From NCBI GenBank assembly GCA_947313935.1, contig CAMZNW010000187.1, positions 1-6,721 of the forward strand: 6,721 bases of DNA. Direction: 5' to 3'. The stretch's first letter is position 1. Each line of letters opens with the position of its first letter. Below the pieces are notes generated by a model. It had not been told where the DNA came from. It ran no database searches and saw only the letters and a program-made list of their open reading frames with translations. This document shows positions 1-6,323 of the stretch, one piece after another. Source of the stretch: an uncultured Mollicutes bacterium. GTDB lineage: Bacteria > Bacillota_I > Bacilli_A > UBA3375. A program made the position numbers and the translations under genes.

Positions 1-2
1 AA

Positions 3-1571
3 AATGTTTATTTACGAACTTTTGTTGATAAACAAAATTTAGTAAAACTTGAAAAGCAATTTACAAATGAAGAAATTTATATTCGTCTTAAAATGAATGG
101 AGCAACAACAAAAAAACCAGTAATAATTAAACAAAACTTAACGTTATCTGAGATAAATACACTATTGGTCAATTCAGATAAAATAGGTGGGTTTTATATT
201 GGTACAAATTGGCAACGAACATATCCATATAAAAATAGTATGAAAAATTTTTTGGGAACAGTTGGTTATATTCCAGCAGATGAAGTTGATTATTATCGTG
301 CACAAGGTTATTCATTGAATGAAAAAGTAGGAACAAGTTATTTAGAGAAAGAATTGGAACCAAATTTACACTCAAAACCTGGAACAATGCAATTAATATT
401 TGATGAATATGGAAATATTTCAAATACAAAAATTATTAGTCAAGGATATTTAGGAAATGATGTAGTATTAACATTAGATATAAATTTACAAAAAGCTAAT
501 GATCTTATTTTAAAAGATACTTTAAAAGGAAATTTATATCCATATGCACATAATATTTGTACATCTGGTATTAACCCTCAAAATGGAGATTTATTATTTA
601 CAAATGGTTTATATGAACTTGATGGACATTATTATGATGATTCAACTTGTAGTTTTACAAATTCTTATGCAATGGGTTCAATTGTTAAACCTGCTGTATT
701 ATTAATGGGATATGAACTTGGTGCTATAACATATGGACAAAAAATATTAGATGCACCAATGATTTTAGCAGGTGCACCTAATAAATCTTCATATCATAAT
801 TATGGATTGATTGATGATATGACTGCAATAGCAAAGTCTTCTAATGTGTATTTTTATAAAACATTGTTAGCAATAGCTCATCAACAATATATTCCAGGGA
901 TAAGTTATTTTATTGAACCAAAATACTTTAATTTGGTTAGAAAAGAATTTTCTCAATTTGGTTTAGGTGTTTCAACGGGGATAAAAATGGGCAATGAAGC
1001 AATAGGTTTGCGAGGAACAGGAACAGATCCAGGTTTGTATATGGATTTAGCAAATGGACAATATGATTTATATACTAATTTACAAACATCACAATATACA
1101 GCAACAATTGCAAGCGGAGGGAAGCGTTATCAAGTACATTATATTAAATCAATCAATAAACATGGAAAAGATAATAAACCAGGTGCTATAATTTATGAAC
1201 CTAAATTAAATTTACTCAATAAATTAAGTATGTCTAATAAAGATATAAAACGAACTAAAGAAGCAATGAATGGAACTGTAACACGACCAGATGGGACAAT
1301 GTATCTATTAAATGAATTACAAAATAAATATGGAATAAAAATAGGTGGTAAATCAGGAACAGCTGAAACATTTTATATGGATGAAAATAGTAAACAAACT
1401 ATCAAAACAAATACAGGTACAGCTTTGGCATTTGCTCCTTTAAATGATGCTAATATTGCATTATCTGTTGTATTCCCAAATTTTAAAAATGGTTCCATGC
1501 ATATAAAAAGTTCGGTTGAAGTTGCTTCAGAAATTTTAGATAATTATTTGGATAAGGAGAAAGATGATTAA
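3..1571 (+). CDS. Class B penicillin-binding protein (peptidoglycan DD-transpeptidase, PBP2/FtsI type), 5' end outside window
   Basis: This is a transpeptidase that cross-links peptidoglycan stem peptides outside the membrane and is a beta-lactam target. The reading frame is open from the first in-frame codon at 3. The ATG at 93 is therefore probably internal and the N-terminal membrane anchor lies upstream. All three catalytic motifs are present: SxxK as SIVK (nucleophile Ser codon 678-680, Lys 687-689), SxN as SSN (840-845 for its S and N), and KSGT (1350-1361). Before them lie the usual N-terminal-domain signatures: RTYPY with a GTVGYI turn, then TSYLEKELE, and the LTLDINLQ linker into the catalytic domain. 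About 522 residues are visible, so most of the protein is here. It is the first visible gene of the operon and overlaps ispF by 8 bp. Whether it is the elongation (PBP2) or division (FtsI) enzyme cannot be decided. Family is certain from the motifs; the true start is unseen. Confidence 0.93.
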   Translation, partial: NVYLRTFVDKQNLVKLEKQFTNEEIYIRLKMNGATTKKPVIIKQNLTLSEINTLLVNSDKIGGFYIGTNWQRTYPYKNSMKNFLGTVGYIPADEVDYYRAQGYSLNEKVGTSYLEKELEPNLHSKPGTMQLIFDEYGNISNTKIISQGYLGNDVVLTLDINLQKANDLILKDTLKGNLYPYAHNICTSGINPQNGDLLFTNGLYELDGHYYDDSTCSFTNSYAMGSIVKPAVLLMGYELGAITYGQKILDAPMILAGAPNKSSYHNYGLIDDMTAIAKSSNVYFYKTLLAIAHQQYIPGISYFIEPKYFNLVRKEFSQFGLGVSTGIKMGNEAIGLRGTGTDPGLYMDLANGQYDLYTNLQTSQYTATIASGGKRYQVHYIKSINKHGKDNKPGAIIYEPKLNLLNKLSMSNKDIKRTKEAMNGTVTRPDGTMYLLNELQNKYGIKIGGKSGTAETFYMDENSKQTIKTNTGTALAFAPLNDANIALSVVFPNFKNGSMHIKSSVEVASEILDNYLDKEKDD

Positions 1572-2040
1572 AATAGGACATTCATATGATATTCATAAAT
1601 TAACAAATGAAAGAAAATTAATTTTAGGGGGGATTACAATAGAACATGAGTTTGGTTTATTAGGTCATTCAGATGCAGATGTATTATTACATGCAATAAC
1701 AGAAGCAATTATAGGAGCACTTGGATTAGGAGATTTAGGAACTTTTTTTCCAGATACATCAAATGAATTTAAAGGGATAAATTCAATGGAATTATTAAAA
1801 AAAATTATAAATATAATGAAGTTAGAAGGATATGTTATTAATAATATTGATGCAACTATTTTTGCTCAGGCTCCTAAAATGAATTCATATATTCAAAAGA
1901 TGCGTGAAAATATCGCTAAAAATATTGGGATTGATAGTAATCTTATAAATATTAAGGCTACAACAGGTGAAAAATTAGGATTTATTGGACGAAAAGAAGG
2001 AATGGCTGCAGAAGCGGTAGTACTGATTACAAATGATTAG
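1564..2040 (+). CDS. ispF: 2-C-methyl-D-erythritol 2,4-cyclodiphosphate synthase
   Basis: IspF converts CDP-methylerythritol 2-phosphate to methylerythritol 2,4-cyclodiphosphate with release of CMP, in the cytoplasmic MEP route to isoprenoids. The 158-residue length is normal for this family. The metal site is visible: Asp9 and His11 in HSYDIHKL, and His43 at the end of HSDADVLLHA. The signatures GALGLGDLGTFFPDT and the C-terminal ATTGEKLGFIGRKEG are also intact. The start is fixed by an AAGGAG ribosome binding site at 1554-1559, just upstream of the ATG and inside the penicillin-binding protein gene, which it overlaps by 8 bp. Its own end overlaps acpS by 8 bp. The gene implies that undecaprenyl and other isoprenoids come from the MEP route, not mevalonate. 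That fits its place among peptidoglycan genes, although this link is inferred. Confidence 0.97.
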   Translation: MIKIGHSYDIHKLTNERKLILGGITIEHEFGLLGHSDADVLLHAITEAIIGALGLGDLGTFFPDTSNEFKGINSMELLKKIINIMKLEGYVINNIDATIFAQAPKMNSYIQKMRENIAKNIGIDSNLINIKATTGEKLGFIGRKEGMAAEAVVLITND

Positions 2041-2347
2041 AGGAATTGGAATTGATATTGTTGAACATGATAGAATCAATTTAGAAGTAGTGAAAAAAAT
2101 ATGTACAGAGGAAGAATTATTAATTTATCAAACTAAAAAAAGTGATAAATTACGAATAGAATACATTGCATCACGTTTTGCAGCTAAAGAAGCAATTATT
2201 AAAGCTACTAATAAAAAATATACATTAAAAGAAATTGAGTTAAGTAATGATAAAAATGGTAAAATAAAGAGTAATATTAAAAATATTAAAATATCTATCG
2301 CTCATGAAGAGCATTATTCAGTAGCAATAGCAATTTTGGAGGAATGA
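2033..2347 (+). CDS. acpS: Holo-[acyl-carrier-protein] synthase
   Basis: AcpS transfers the 4'-phosphopantetheine arm of coenzyme A to a serine of acyl carrier protein, activating it for fatty-acid synthesis. The first signature GIGIDIVEHDRI carries the metal ligand Asp8. The second, SRFAAKEAIIKA, carries Glu53, the second Mg2+ ligand of the family. The end ISIAHEEHYSVAIAIL matches the usual SISHE...A.A closing strand. At 104 residues it is somewhat shorter than the typical 115-125, the shortening lying between the two conserved halves. No good Shine-Dalgarno precedes the ATG, which sits in the overlap with ispF (ATGATTAG), so translation probably depends on ribosomes finishing ispF. It ends in TGA within the GGAGG-led start region of the alanine racemase gene. 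An acpS-alr pairing is familiar from Bacillus. Confidence 0.95.
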   Translation: MIRGIGIDIVEHDRINLEVVKKICTEEELLIYQTKKSDKLRIEYIASRFAAKEAIIKATNKKYTLKEIELSNDKNGKIKSNIKNIKISIAHEEHYSVAIAILEE

Positions 2348-2349
2348 TG
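2338..2349 (+). promoter_or_regulatory. Ribosome binding site and double start of the alanine racemase gene
   Basis: GGAGG at 2338-2342 is followed by two consecutive in-frame ATG codons, at 2344 and 2347. Only one base separates GGAGG from the first ATG, while four separate it from the second. The second ATG (2347) therefore has the more usual spacing and is the likelier start, making a 345-residue protein. The acpS stop TGA (2345-2347) overlaps both starts, so translation is probably coupled. Confidence 0.6.
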
Positions 2350-3384
2350 GATTCTTATATTGAAATTAATATTACTAAAATGAAAGAAAACATTGAATAT
2401 TTACGAAAAAATAAAAAAGTTTGTTTAATGGTTAAAGCTAATAATTATGGTGTAGGAAATGATGTATTAGAATATTTATTTGAAGAATATAATTTTTATG
2501 GAGTAACAACTTTATATGAAGCTTACGAATTAAGAAAAAGAAATAACAATATTGAAATTTTAATTTGTGGACATATAGATTATGAATTTTTTGATGAATG
2601 TGTTAAACATAATTTCAGTGTATCTATTCATGGTAAAGATGGATTAGTTAATATTATTCCAAATTTAAAATATCATTTAAAAATAGATGTTGGAATGAAT
2701 CGTTTAGGATTTAAATATGAAGAAATTGAGTGGTTAAAAACAAGATTAGAGACGATTCAAAATTATCCAACAGGAATATATACTCATTTACCAGAAGCTA
2801 TTAATGAAGAATTAAGTATAAAACAAATAAAATATTTTGAAGATGTTATTAAAAGAACAAATTTAACTTATGAATATATTCATTGTCAAAATACAATTGG
2901 CGCAATTAAATACAAGATAGATTTTGTGAATATGATAAGACCTGGTATAGGAATATGGGGCTTATTAGCAAATGAAAAAGATTTTTTATTATTAGGTAAA
3001 GAATTAAAAAATGTAATATTAGTTCATGCAAAAGTACAACAAGTTAAAGAGGTAACAGGACCAATTGGATATGATGGAATAGATATAGTTGATCATAAGT
3101 TAATCGCAACAATTCGATTAGGATATAATGATGGTTTTGATCGGAGGTTACAAGGATATATTTTTAAAAATAAAGATAAGATAGTTGGAAATATTTGTAT
3201 GTGTCAAATGATGATTGAAGGTAATTCATTTGATGAATATTATCCTATCATTAAAGAACAAAAAGATTTATTATCTTTATGTGAATATGCTAATATGATT
3301 ACATATGAAATGTTAGGTGGATTTTCACAAAGAATGATAAAAAAATATAAAATGGAGAAAAATAATGATGAAAAAAATAAATAA
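2344..3384 (+). CDS. alr: Alanine racemase (PLP-dependent, divergent)
   Basis: Interconverts L- and D-alanine to supply D-Ala for peptidoglycan. Counting from the ATG at 2344, Lys31 in MVKANNYG is the PLP Schiff-base lysine and Tyr35 follows in the same motif. KIDVGMNRLG gives Lys113 and Arg120, matching the usual Lys (often carbamylated) and Arg pair. MIRPGIGIWG carries Arg199, near the PLP ring. Tyr243 in IGYDG aligns with the second catalytic base (Tyr265 of the Geobacillus enzyme), and Tyr261 lies in LGYNDGF. The C-terminal barrel ends in YEMLGG..QRMIKKY. Oddities: the normal CMD is CMC, so Cys287 replaces a well-conserved Asp, and the C-terminal domain is compressed, giving 346 residues against about 360-390. 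It overlaps the cyclophilin gene by 20 bp. A related amino-acid racemase with another substrate is possible, but the context favours alanine. Confidence 0.9.
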   Translation: MMDSYIEINITKMKENIEYLRKNKKVCLMVKANNYGVGNDVLEYLFEEYNFYGVTTLYEAYELRKRNNNIEILICGHIDYEFFDECVKHNFSVSIHGKDGLVNIIPNLKYHLKIDVGMNRLGFKYEEIEWLKTRLETIQNYPTGIYTHLPEAINEELSIKQIKYFEDVIKRTNLTYEYIHCQNTIGAIKYKIDFVNMIRPGIGIWGLLANEKDFLLLGKELKNVILVHAKVQQVKEVTGPIGYDGIDIVDHKLIATIRLGYNDGFDRRLQGYIFKNKDKIVGNICMCQMMIEGNSFDEYYPIIKEQKDLLSLCEYANMITYEMLGGFSQRMIKKYKMEKNNDEKNK

Positions 3385-4267
3385 AAAGAAATTATTAATT
3401 ATAGTAGTATTAATAGGAATTACAATATTTAGTTTAGTATTAGTAGAAAACAATAGAAAACATAATATTTTAACAAATAAAATAGTAGATACTCTTCATA
3501 TTACAGATAATGATACAAAAAAAGAAATAAAAAAAGTAGTAAATAAAAACTATGATGTATTAACAGATAGAAAACAAGTTGTAAAATATATTTCTAAAAA
3601 TTTTAATAAAATTAATGAATTATATCCAAATATAACACCTGAAAATTTAATGGAAATATATTCAATGTATATAAATCAAATTAATATTAAAAAAGAAGAT
3701 GATGCTAAACCAGCTAATCCTAAATTACATGTAGATGAAGATAAATTACCAGTAGCAACAATAGATATTGATGGAATAGATGAAATGAAATTTAAATTAT
3801 TTCCAAATGAAGCTCCAGAATCAGTATATAACTTTATTGATTTAGCAAATAGTGGATTTTACGATAATTTAAAAATTCATCGATTAGTAAAAGATTTTGT
3901 TGCTCAAGGTGGAGATCCAAAAGGTGATGGAACAGGTGGGCCAGATTATGCAATTAAAGGTGAATTTAGTTCAAATGGAGTTTTAAATGAACATAAAAAT
4001 AAAAAAGGTTCATTATCTTGGGCGCGTTCTGGAGATAAAGATTCAGCAGGGAGTCAATTTTATATTAATTTAAATGATAATACAAGTTTAGATGGTGATT
4101 ATGCCGCATTTGGACAAATAATTAGTGGTGAAAAAGGATTAGAACAACTTAATAATTTAAAAGTAGATGCAAAAACAGAAAAACCAAGCAAAGAATTAGT
4201 AATTAAAAAAATAACTGTTGATACTAAAGGGATAAAATATCCAGAACCAGAAAAATTAAAAAATTAA
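3365..4267 (+). CDS. Membrane-anchored cyclophilin-type peptidyl-prolyl cis-trans isomerase
   Basis: Catalyses cis-trans isomerisation of peptide bonds before proline, here probably at the outer face of the membrane. Residues about 10-27 form one hydrophobic segment after a Lys-rich start (MMKKINKKK), a typical signal anchor. There is no lipobox Cys, so it is not a lipoprotein. Residues 40-125 are a charged Lys/Asn-rich stalk of unknown function. The cyclophilin domain covers about 128-290, with the active-site signature IHRLVKDFVAQGGD (Arg173, Phe178, Gln181), AGSQFYINL, and SLDGDYAAFGQI. The Trp that binds cyclosporin in human cyclophilin A is Ser here, common in bacterial members. GGAG at 3354-3357, seven bases upstream, supports the ATG at 3365. 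A second ATG follows at once. It is the last gene of the operon and may fold exported wall enzymes such as the penicillin-binding protein, which is inference. Confidence 0.92.
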   Translation: MMKKINKKKLLIIVVLIGITIFSLVLVENNRKHNILTNKIVDTLHITDNDTKKEIKKVVNKNYDVLTDRKQVVKYISKNFNKINELYPNITPENLMEIYSMYINQINIKKEDDAKPANPKLHVDEDKLPVATIDIDGIDEMKFKLFPNEAPESVYNFIDLANSGFYDNLKIHRLVKDFVAQGGDPKGDGTGGPDYAIKGEFSSNGVLNEHKNKKGSLSWARSGDKDSAGSQFYINLNDNTSLDGDYAAFGQIISGEKGLEQLNNLKVDAKTEKPSKELVIKKITVDTKGIKYPEPEKLKN

Positions 4268-4296
4268 AAAATCATATTATTATATGATTTTTTTTT
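4266..4296 (+). terminator. Rho-independent terminator of the PBP-ispF-acpS-alr-cyclophilin operon
   Basis: The arms 4266-4277 and 4282-4293 pair perfectly over 12 bp around a TATT loop, with ATCATAT/ATATGAT at the core. A run of nine T covers 4288-4296. It begins on the stop codon of the cyclophilin gene. A-rich sequence on the left side means it might also work on the opposite strand. Confidence 0.8.
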
Positions 4297-4359
4297 AAAT
4301 ATAAAAAAGTTTACTTTAATTAAATTTATTCTTTTGATTGTAATACAGTGATTATAAAT

Positions 4360-4397
4360 AAAAAACATATTTAAATTAAAATAATTTAAATATGTTT
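4360..4397 (-). terminator. Terminator of the azoreductase-like gene
   Basis: The arms 4363-4378 and 4382-4397 form a perfect 16-bp stem around a three-base loop, nearly all A/T with one G-C pair. Read on the minus strand the stem ends in T and continues T-rich (TTTATTTAT). It lies 22 bp beyond the stop codon of the minus-strand gene and is convergent with the operon terminator about 65 bp away. Confidence 0.7.
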
Positions 4398-4419
4398 AAT
4401 TTATTTTAAAGATATCAAA

Positions 4420-4983
4420 TTAAAAGATTTTATCTATAGTTTTTTTACCCTCTAAAATATTATCATAATTAGTTCTTGCACTTCCATAAAGAGGTATTAT
4501 TGTAATATCATCTAATCCAATTAATTCAAATAATTCTTTTATCATAAGATTCAACGAATGTTTATCATGATTATATCCACCTGCAGTTGATATAAGTATT
4601 ACTTTTATATCTTTTAATAATCCTTGTATTCTTCCATCTTCTTTATATTGAAATGTTTTTCCTGGAATTGATAAAGCATCCAAAAACATTCTAGCATAAG
4701 CTGGTACAGAAATATTCCACATAGGTACATTGAAAACTAATTTATCACAATACATTACTTCTTTTAAAATGTTATCTCTTATTTTTAATTGTTCTTCATC
4801 TTTTTTAGTTTTAGTTTTAAAAAAAGAAGCATAATATTCTTTTGATAATTCTTCTAATCCTAAATCAAATAAATTTAATGTAGTTACTTGTGCATTATCT
4901 TCTTTACTTATATAATAATTACTCATATTAAGACCAAAAGATTTTTCTCCCATTGGAGATGCATTTACTTGTAAAATTTTAAT
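4420..4983 (-). CDS. azoR: FMN-dependent NADH-azoreductase-like flavoprotein, apparent ATT start
   Basis: A flavodoxin-fold quinone/azo reductase of the AzoR (AcpD) family, which binds FMN and reduces quinones or azo compounds with NAD(P)H in the cytoplasm. The family signature PMWNISVPAYARMFLDAL, with GKTFQY after it, and the STAGGYNHDK loop are clear. The first ATG in frame is at 4953. Starting there gives 177 residues and removes the first strand and part of the FMN phosphate loop. The frame continues upstream as KILQVNASPMGEKS, exactly the expected family N-terminus. It reaches an in-frame TGA at 4989-4987 with no ATG, GTG, TTG or CTG available. A Shine-Dalgarno GAGGTG lies just upstream, placed for the ATT at 4983-4981. 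That gives 187 residues, close to the family's roughly 200. Either ATT is used as a rare start codon or an ATG has been lost. The rest of the frame is intact, with no sign of decay. Confidence 0.85.
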   Translation of the reverse strand: MKILQVNASPMGEKSFGLNMSNYYISKEDNAQVTTLNLFDLGLEELSKEYYASFFKTKTKKDEEQLKIRDNILKEVMYCDKLVFNVPMWNISVPAYARMFLDALSIPGKTFQYKEDGRIQGLLKDIKVILISTAGGYNHDKHSLNLMIKELFELIGLDDITIIPLYGSARTNYDNILEGKKTIDKIF

Positions 4984-4987
4984 AATT

Positions 4988-4993
4988 CACCTC
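4988..4993 (-). promoter_or_regulatory. Shine-Dalgarno that points to the ATT start of azoR
   Basis: Minus-strand GAGGTG sits six bases (from the end of GAGG) before the ATT codon at 4983-4981. The in-frame ATG at 4953 is more than 30 bases away and has no purine-rich site of its own. The position of this site is the main argument that translation begins at or near the ATT. Confidence 0.7.
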
Positions 4994-5022
4994 TTCTATA
5001 TTATTTATTTTAATTTTATAAT

Positions 5023-5031
5023 ATTATAACA
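5023..5031 (-). promoter_or_regulatory. Extended -10 promoter element for azoR
   Basis: Minus-strand TGTTATAAT is a perfect TGn-TATAAT extended -10 box. Seventeen bases upstream the -35 region is only TTAATT, which is weak, but extended -10 promoters tolerate this. Transcription would start near 5016, about 20 bases before the Shine-Dalgarno. The gene can therefore be expressed separately from truA. Confidence 0.6.
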
Positions 5032-5044
5032 AATTATTTAAAGA

Positions 5045-5084
5045 AAATTAAAAAACTACTTATATATCATTCTACTTTTAATTT
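5045..5084 (-). terminator. Weak possible terminator downstream of truA
   Basis: The 9-bp A/T-only arms at 5076-5084 and 5045-5053 (AAATTAAAA with TTTTAATTT) enclose a 22-base loop and are followed on the minus strand by TTCTTT. The stem has no G-C pair and a large loop, so termination may be leaky and truA transcripts may run on into azoR. Confidence 0.3.
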
Positions 5085-5087
5085 ATT

Positions 5088-5813
5088 TTAATAATTTATT
5101 TTCATTAAATATAATCCATTTGGTATTGCAGTACTATAACTAGCACAACGATCTCTTTTTTTTAAAATTATACTAATATCTTCTGGTTTTATTTCTCCTA
5201 CACCAACAGCTATTAAATTTCCAACAATTATTCTAACCATATTATACAAAAATCCATTTCCATTAATTTTAATTATAATTTCATTTTTATTTTCAGTAAT
5301 TATAAGTGTATTTATTGTACGTACTTTATCAACAATATGTGTATTACTACTACAACAACTTGTAAAATCGTGTTTACCAATAAAATACTTACAAGCTTGC
5401 TGCATCTTTACAATATTTAGTGATTTATAAGAATAATAAGTATAATTTACATTAAATGGTGTTTTTTCTTTTGCTATTATATAATGATATGTTTTTGAAC
5501 GACAATTATATCGTGGATGAAAATTAGTAGTATTTTCCAAACAATTTTTTATTATAATTGCATCATTTAAAATACCATTTAATGCATTTATTAATCGTTT
5601 TGGTTCAATTACTTGTTTCGTACTAAATATTGCCCACTGATCCATTGCATGTACACCAGTATCTGTTCTTGATGCTGCTAATGTTTTTATATTTTCTTTA
5701 AAAATTTTTTTCAAACATTTTTCTAATTCATCTTGAATTGTATTTTTATGCTTTTGACTCGCATATCCATTATATGTAGTCCCATCATATGCAAAGTTAA
5801 TTATATAATCCAT
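5088..5813 (-). CDS. truA: tRNA pseudouridine(38-40) synthase
   Basis: TruA isomerises uridine to pseudouridine at positions 38, 39 and 40 of the tRNA anticodon arm. The 241-residue length is normal. The catalytic Asp51 is in the ASRTDTGVHA signature. YDGTTYNGYASQ precedes it near the N-terminus. The second-half motifs NGFLYNMVRIIVGNLIAVG and the C-terminal AIPNGLYLMKINY also fit. Trp or Phe is common where Tyr17 stands in NGYASQ, a mild variation. The start is supported by AGGGAG (5818-5823), four bases before the ATG. An extended -10 box lies so close that the leader would be only about a dozen bases. It is divergent from tRNA-His, which may itself be a substrate, although adjacency does not prove this. 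azoR follows about 100 bp downstream on the same strand. Confidence 0.96.
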   Translation of the reverse strand: MDYIINFAYDGTTYNGYASQKHKNTIQDELEKCLKKIFKENIKTLAASRTDTGVHAMDQWAIFSTKQVIEPKRLINALNGILNDAIIIKNCLENTTNFHPRYNCRSKTYHYIIAKEKTPFNVNYTYYSYKSLNIVKMQQACKYFIGKHDFTSCCSSNTHIVDKVRTINTLIITENKNEIIIKINGNGFLYNMVRIIVGNLIAVGVGEIKPEDISIILKKRDRCASYSTAIPNGLYLMKINY

Positions 5814-5831
5814 TTAACTCCCTTTACATCT

Positions 5832-5840
5832 ATTATATCA
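5832..5840 (-). promoter_or_regulatory. Extended -10 promoter element for truA
   Basis: Minus-strand TGATATAAT is a perfect TGn-TATAAT. The sequence 17 bases upstream (AAGTTA) is a poor -35 box. Transcription would begin around 5825, immediately before the AGGGAG ribosome binding site, giving a very short leader. Confidence 0.6.
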
Positions 5841-5910
5841 ATTAATCCAATTTATAACTTACCTTTTACTTTTTTCTTTAACTATTTTAGATACAATTAA
5901 ATAAGCTTTA

Positions 5911-5939
5911 TTGACATTAATTATTTTTTATGATATAAT
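5911..5939 (+). promoter_or_regulatory. Consensus sigma-A promoter of tRNA-His
   Basis: TTGACA at 5911-5916 and TATAAT at 5934-5939 are both perfect and are separated by exactly 17 bases. A TG at 5931-5932 adds an extended -10. Transcription should start about 5945-5947, only two to four bases before the mature tRNA, so little 5' processing is needed. It is the strongest promoter visible in the window, as expected for a stable RNA. Confidence 0.9.
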
Positions 5940-5948
5940 ATAGTGTAT

Positions 5949-6025
5949 GGCATGTGTGGTGAAGTGGTTAACACATCGGTTTGTGGTACCGACATTCGCG
6001 GGTTCGATTCCCGTCACGTGCCCCA
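5949..6025 (+). tRNA. tRNA-His (anticodon GTG)
   Basis: The sequence folds into a full cloverleaf. The acceptor strand GGCATGTG (5949-5956) pairs with CACGTGCC (6015-6022) over eight positions including one T-G wobble. The first pair is the extra G-1:C73 that identifies tRNA-His. The D stem is GTG/CAC. The anticodon stem TCGGT/ACCGA (5976-5980, 5988-5992) holds a seven-base loop with GTG at 5983-5985. The T arm has the standard TTCGATT loop. The 3' CCA (6023-6025) is encoded. A near-consensus promoter lies upstream and a hairpin terminator downstream. The last six bases are repeated 356 bp further on. Confidence 0.97.
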
Positions 6026-6150
6026 TTTGATAAAAAATATGATAAATTATCTTTATTTAAGGGTTATTTATCATATTTTTTAATTTTTATATTAAGAAAG
6101 TATTCATGTAAATAGTAGATAGTAATATCATTTACCTTATGCTCTTAAAA
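6020..6150 (+). repeat. Direct repeat copy 1: tRNA-His 3' end and downstream flank
   Basis: Three blocks recur in the same order in copy 2. Positions 6020-6046 match 6376-6402 with a single mismatch in 27 (6029, G to T). Positions 6094-6123 match 6405-6434 at 24 of 30. Positions 6137-6150 (TTATGCTCTTAAAA) match 6447-6460 exactly. Copy 1 includes the final GCCCCA of the tRNA and the whole terminator. Repetition of a tRNA 3' end is the usual form of an attachment site for tyrosine-recombinase elements. Confidence 0.8.
6031..6087 (+). terminator. Terminator of tRNA-His
   Basis: The arms 6031-6047 and 6066-6082 pair over 17 bp (core ATATGATAAAT with ATTTATCATAT) around an 18-base loop. The right arm is T-rich (six T at 6076-6081) and is followed by AATTTTTAT. 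It begins five bases after the encoded CCA. Its left arm belongs to the repeat that recurs at 6376. Confidence 0.7.
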
Positions 6151-6288
6151 ACGATTAGTGAGAACATTAAAACTGAAAAAATAAATGTATTCTAAAATTA
6201 AATGAATTATATATTTTATTAAAAATAAGTATCAAAGAATATCATAGGCTATACAATAAAATAAAAAAATAAAAGATTACTAAAGTTT

Positions 6289-6317
6289 TTGTATTCAATT
6301 GATAAAAATGTTATACT
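6289..6317 (+). promoter_or_regulatory. Possible promoter inside the repeat-flanked segment
   Basis: TGTTATACT at 6309-6317 is an extended -10 with one mismatch. TTGTAT lies at 6289-6294, giving a 17-base spacer and a half-matching -35. Transcription would start about 6324, four bases before a long hairpin. In such AT-rich sequence chance -10 boxes are common, so support is moderate. Confidence 0.4.
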
Positions 6318-6323
6318 TTCTAA

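Noticed and set aside
93..95. ATG at 93 as the start of the penicillin-binding protein
   Set aside because: The frame is open back to the window edge with no stop, no ribosome binding site precedes 93, and the expected N-terminal anchor is missing. It is an internal Met.
169..429. Minus-strand open frame of 86 codons
   Set aside because: It lies wholly inside the penicillin-binding protein gene, has no ribosome binding site and has a low-complexity composition. It is a shadow frame.
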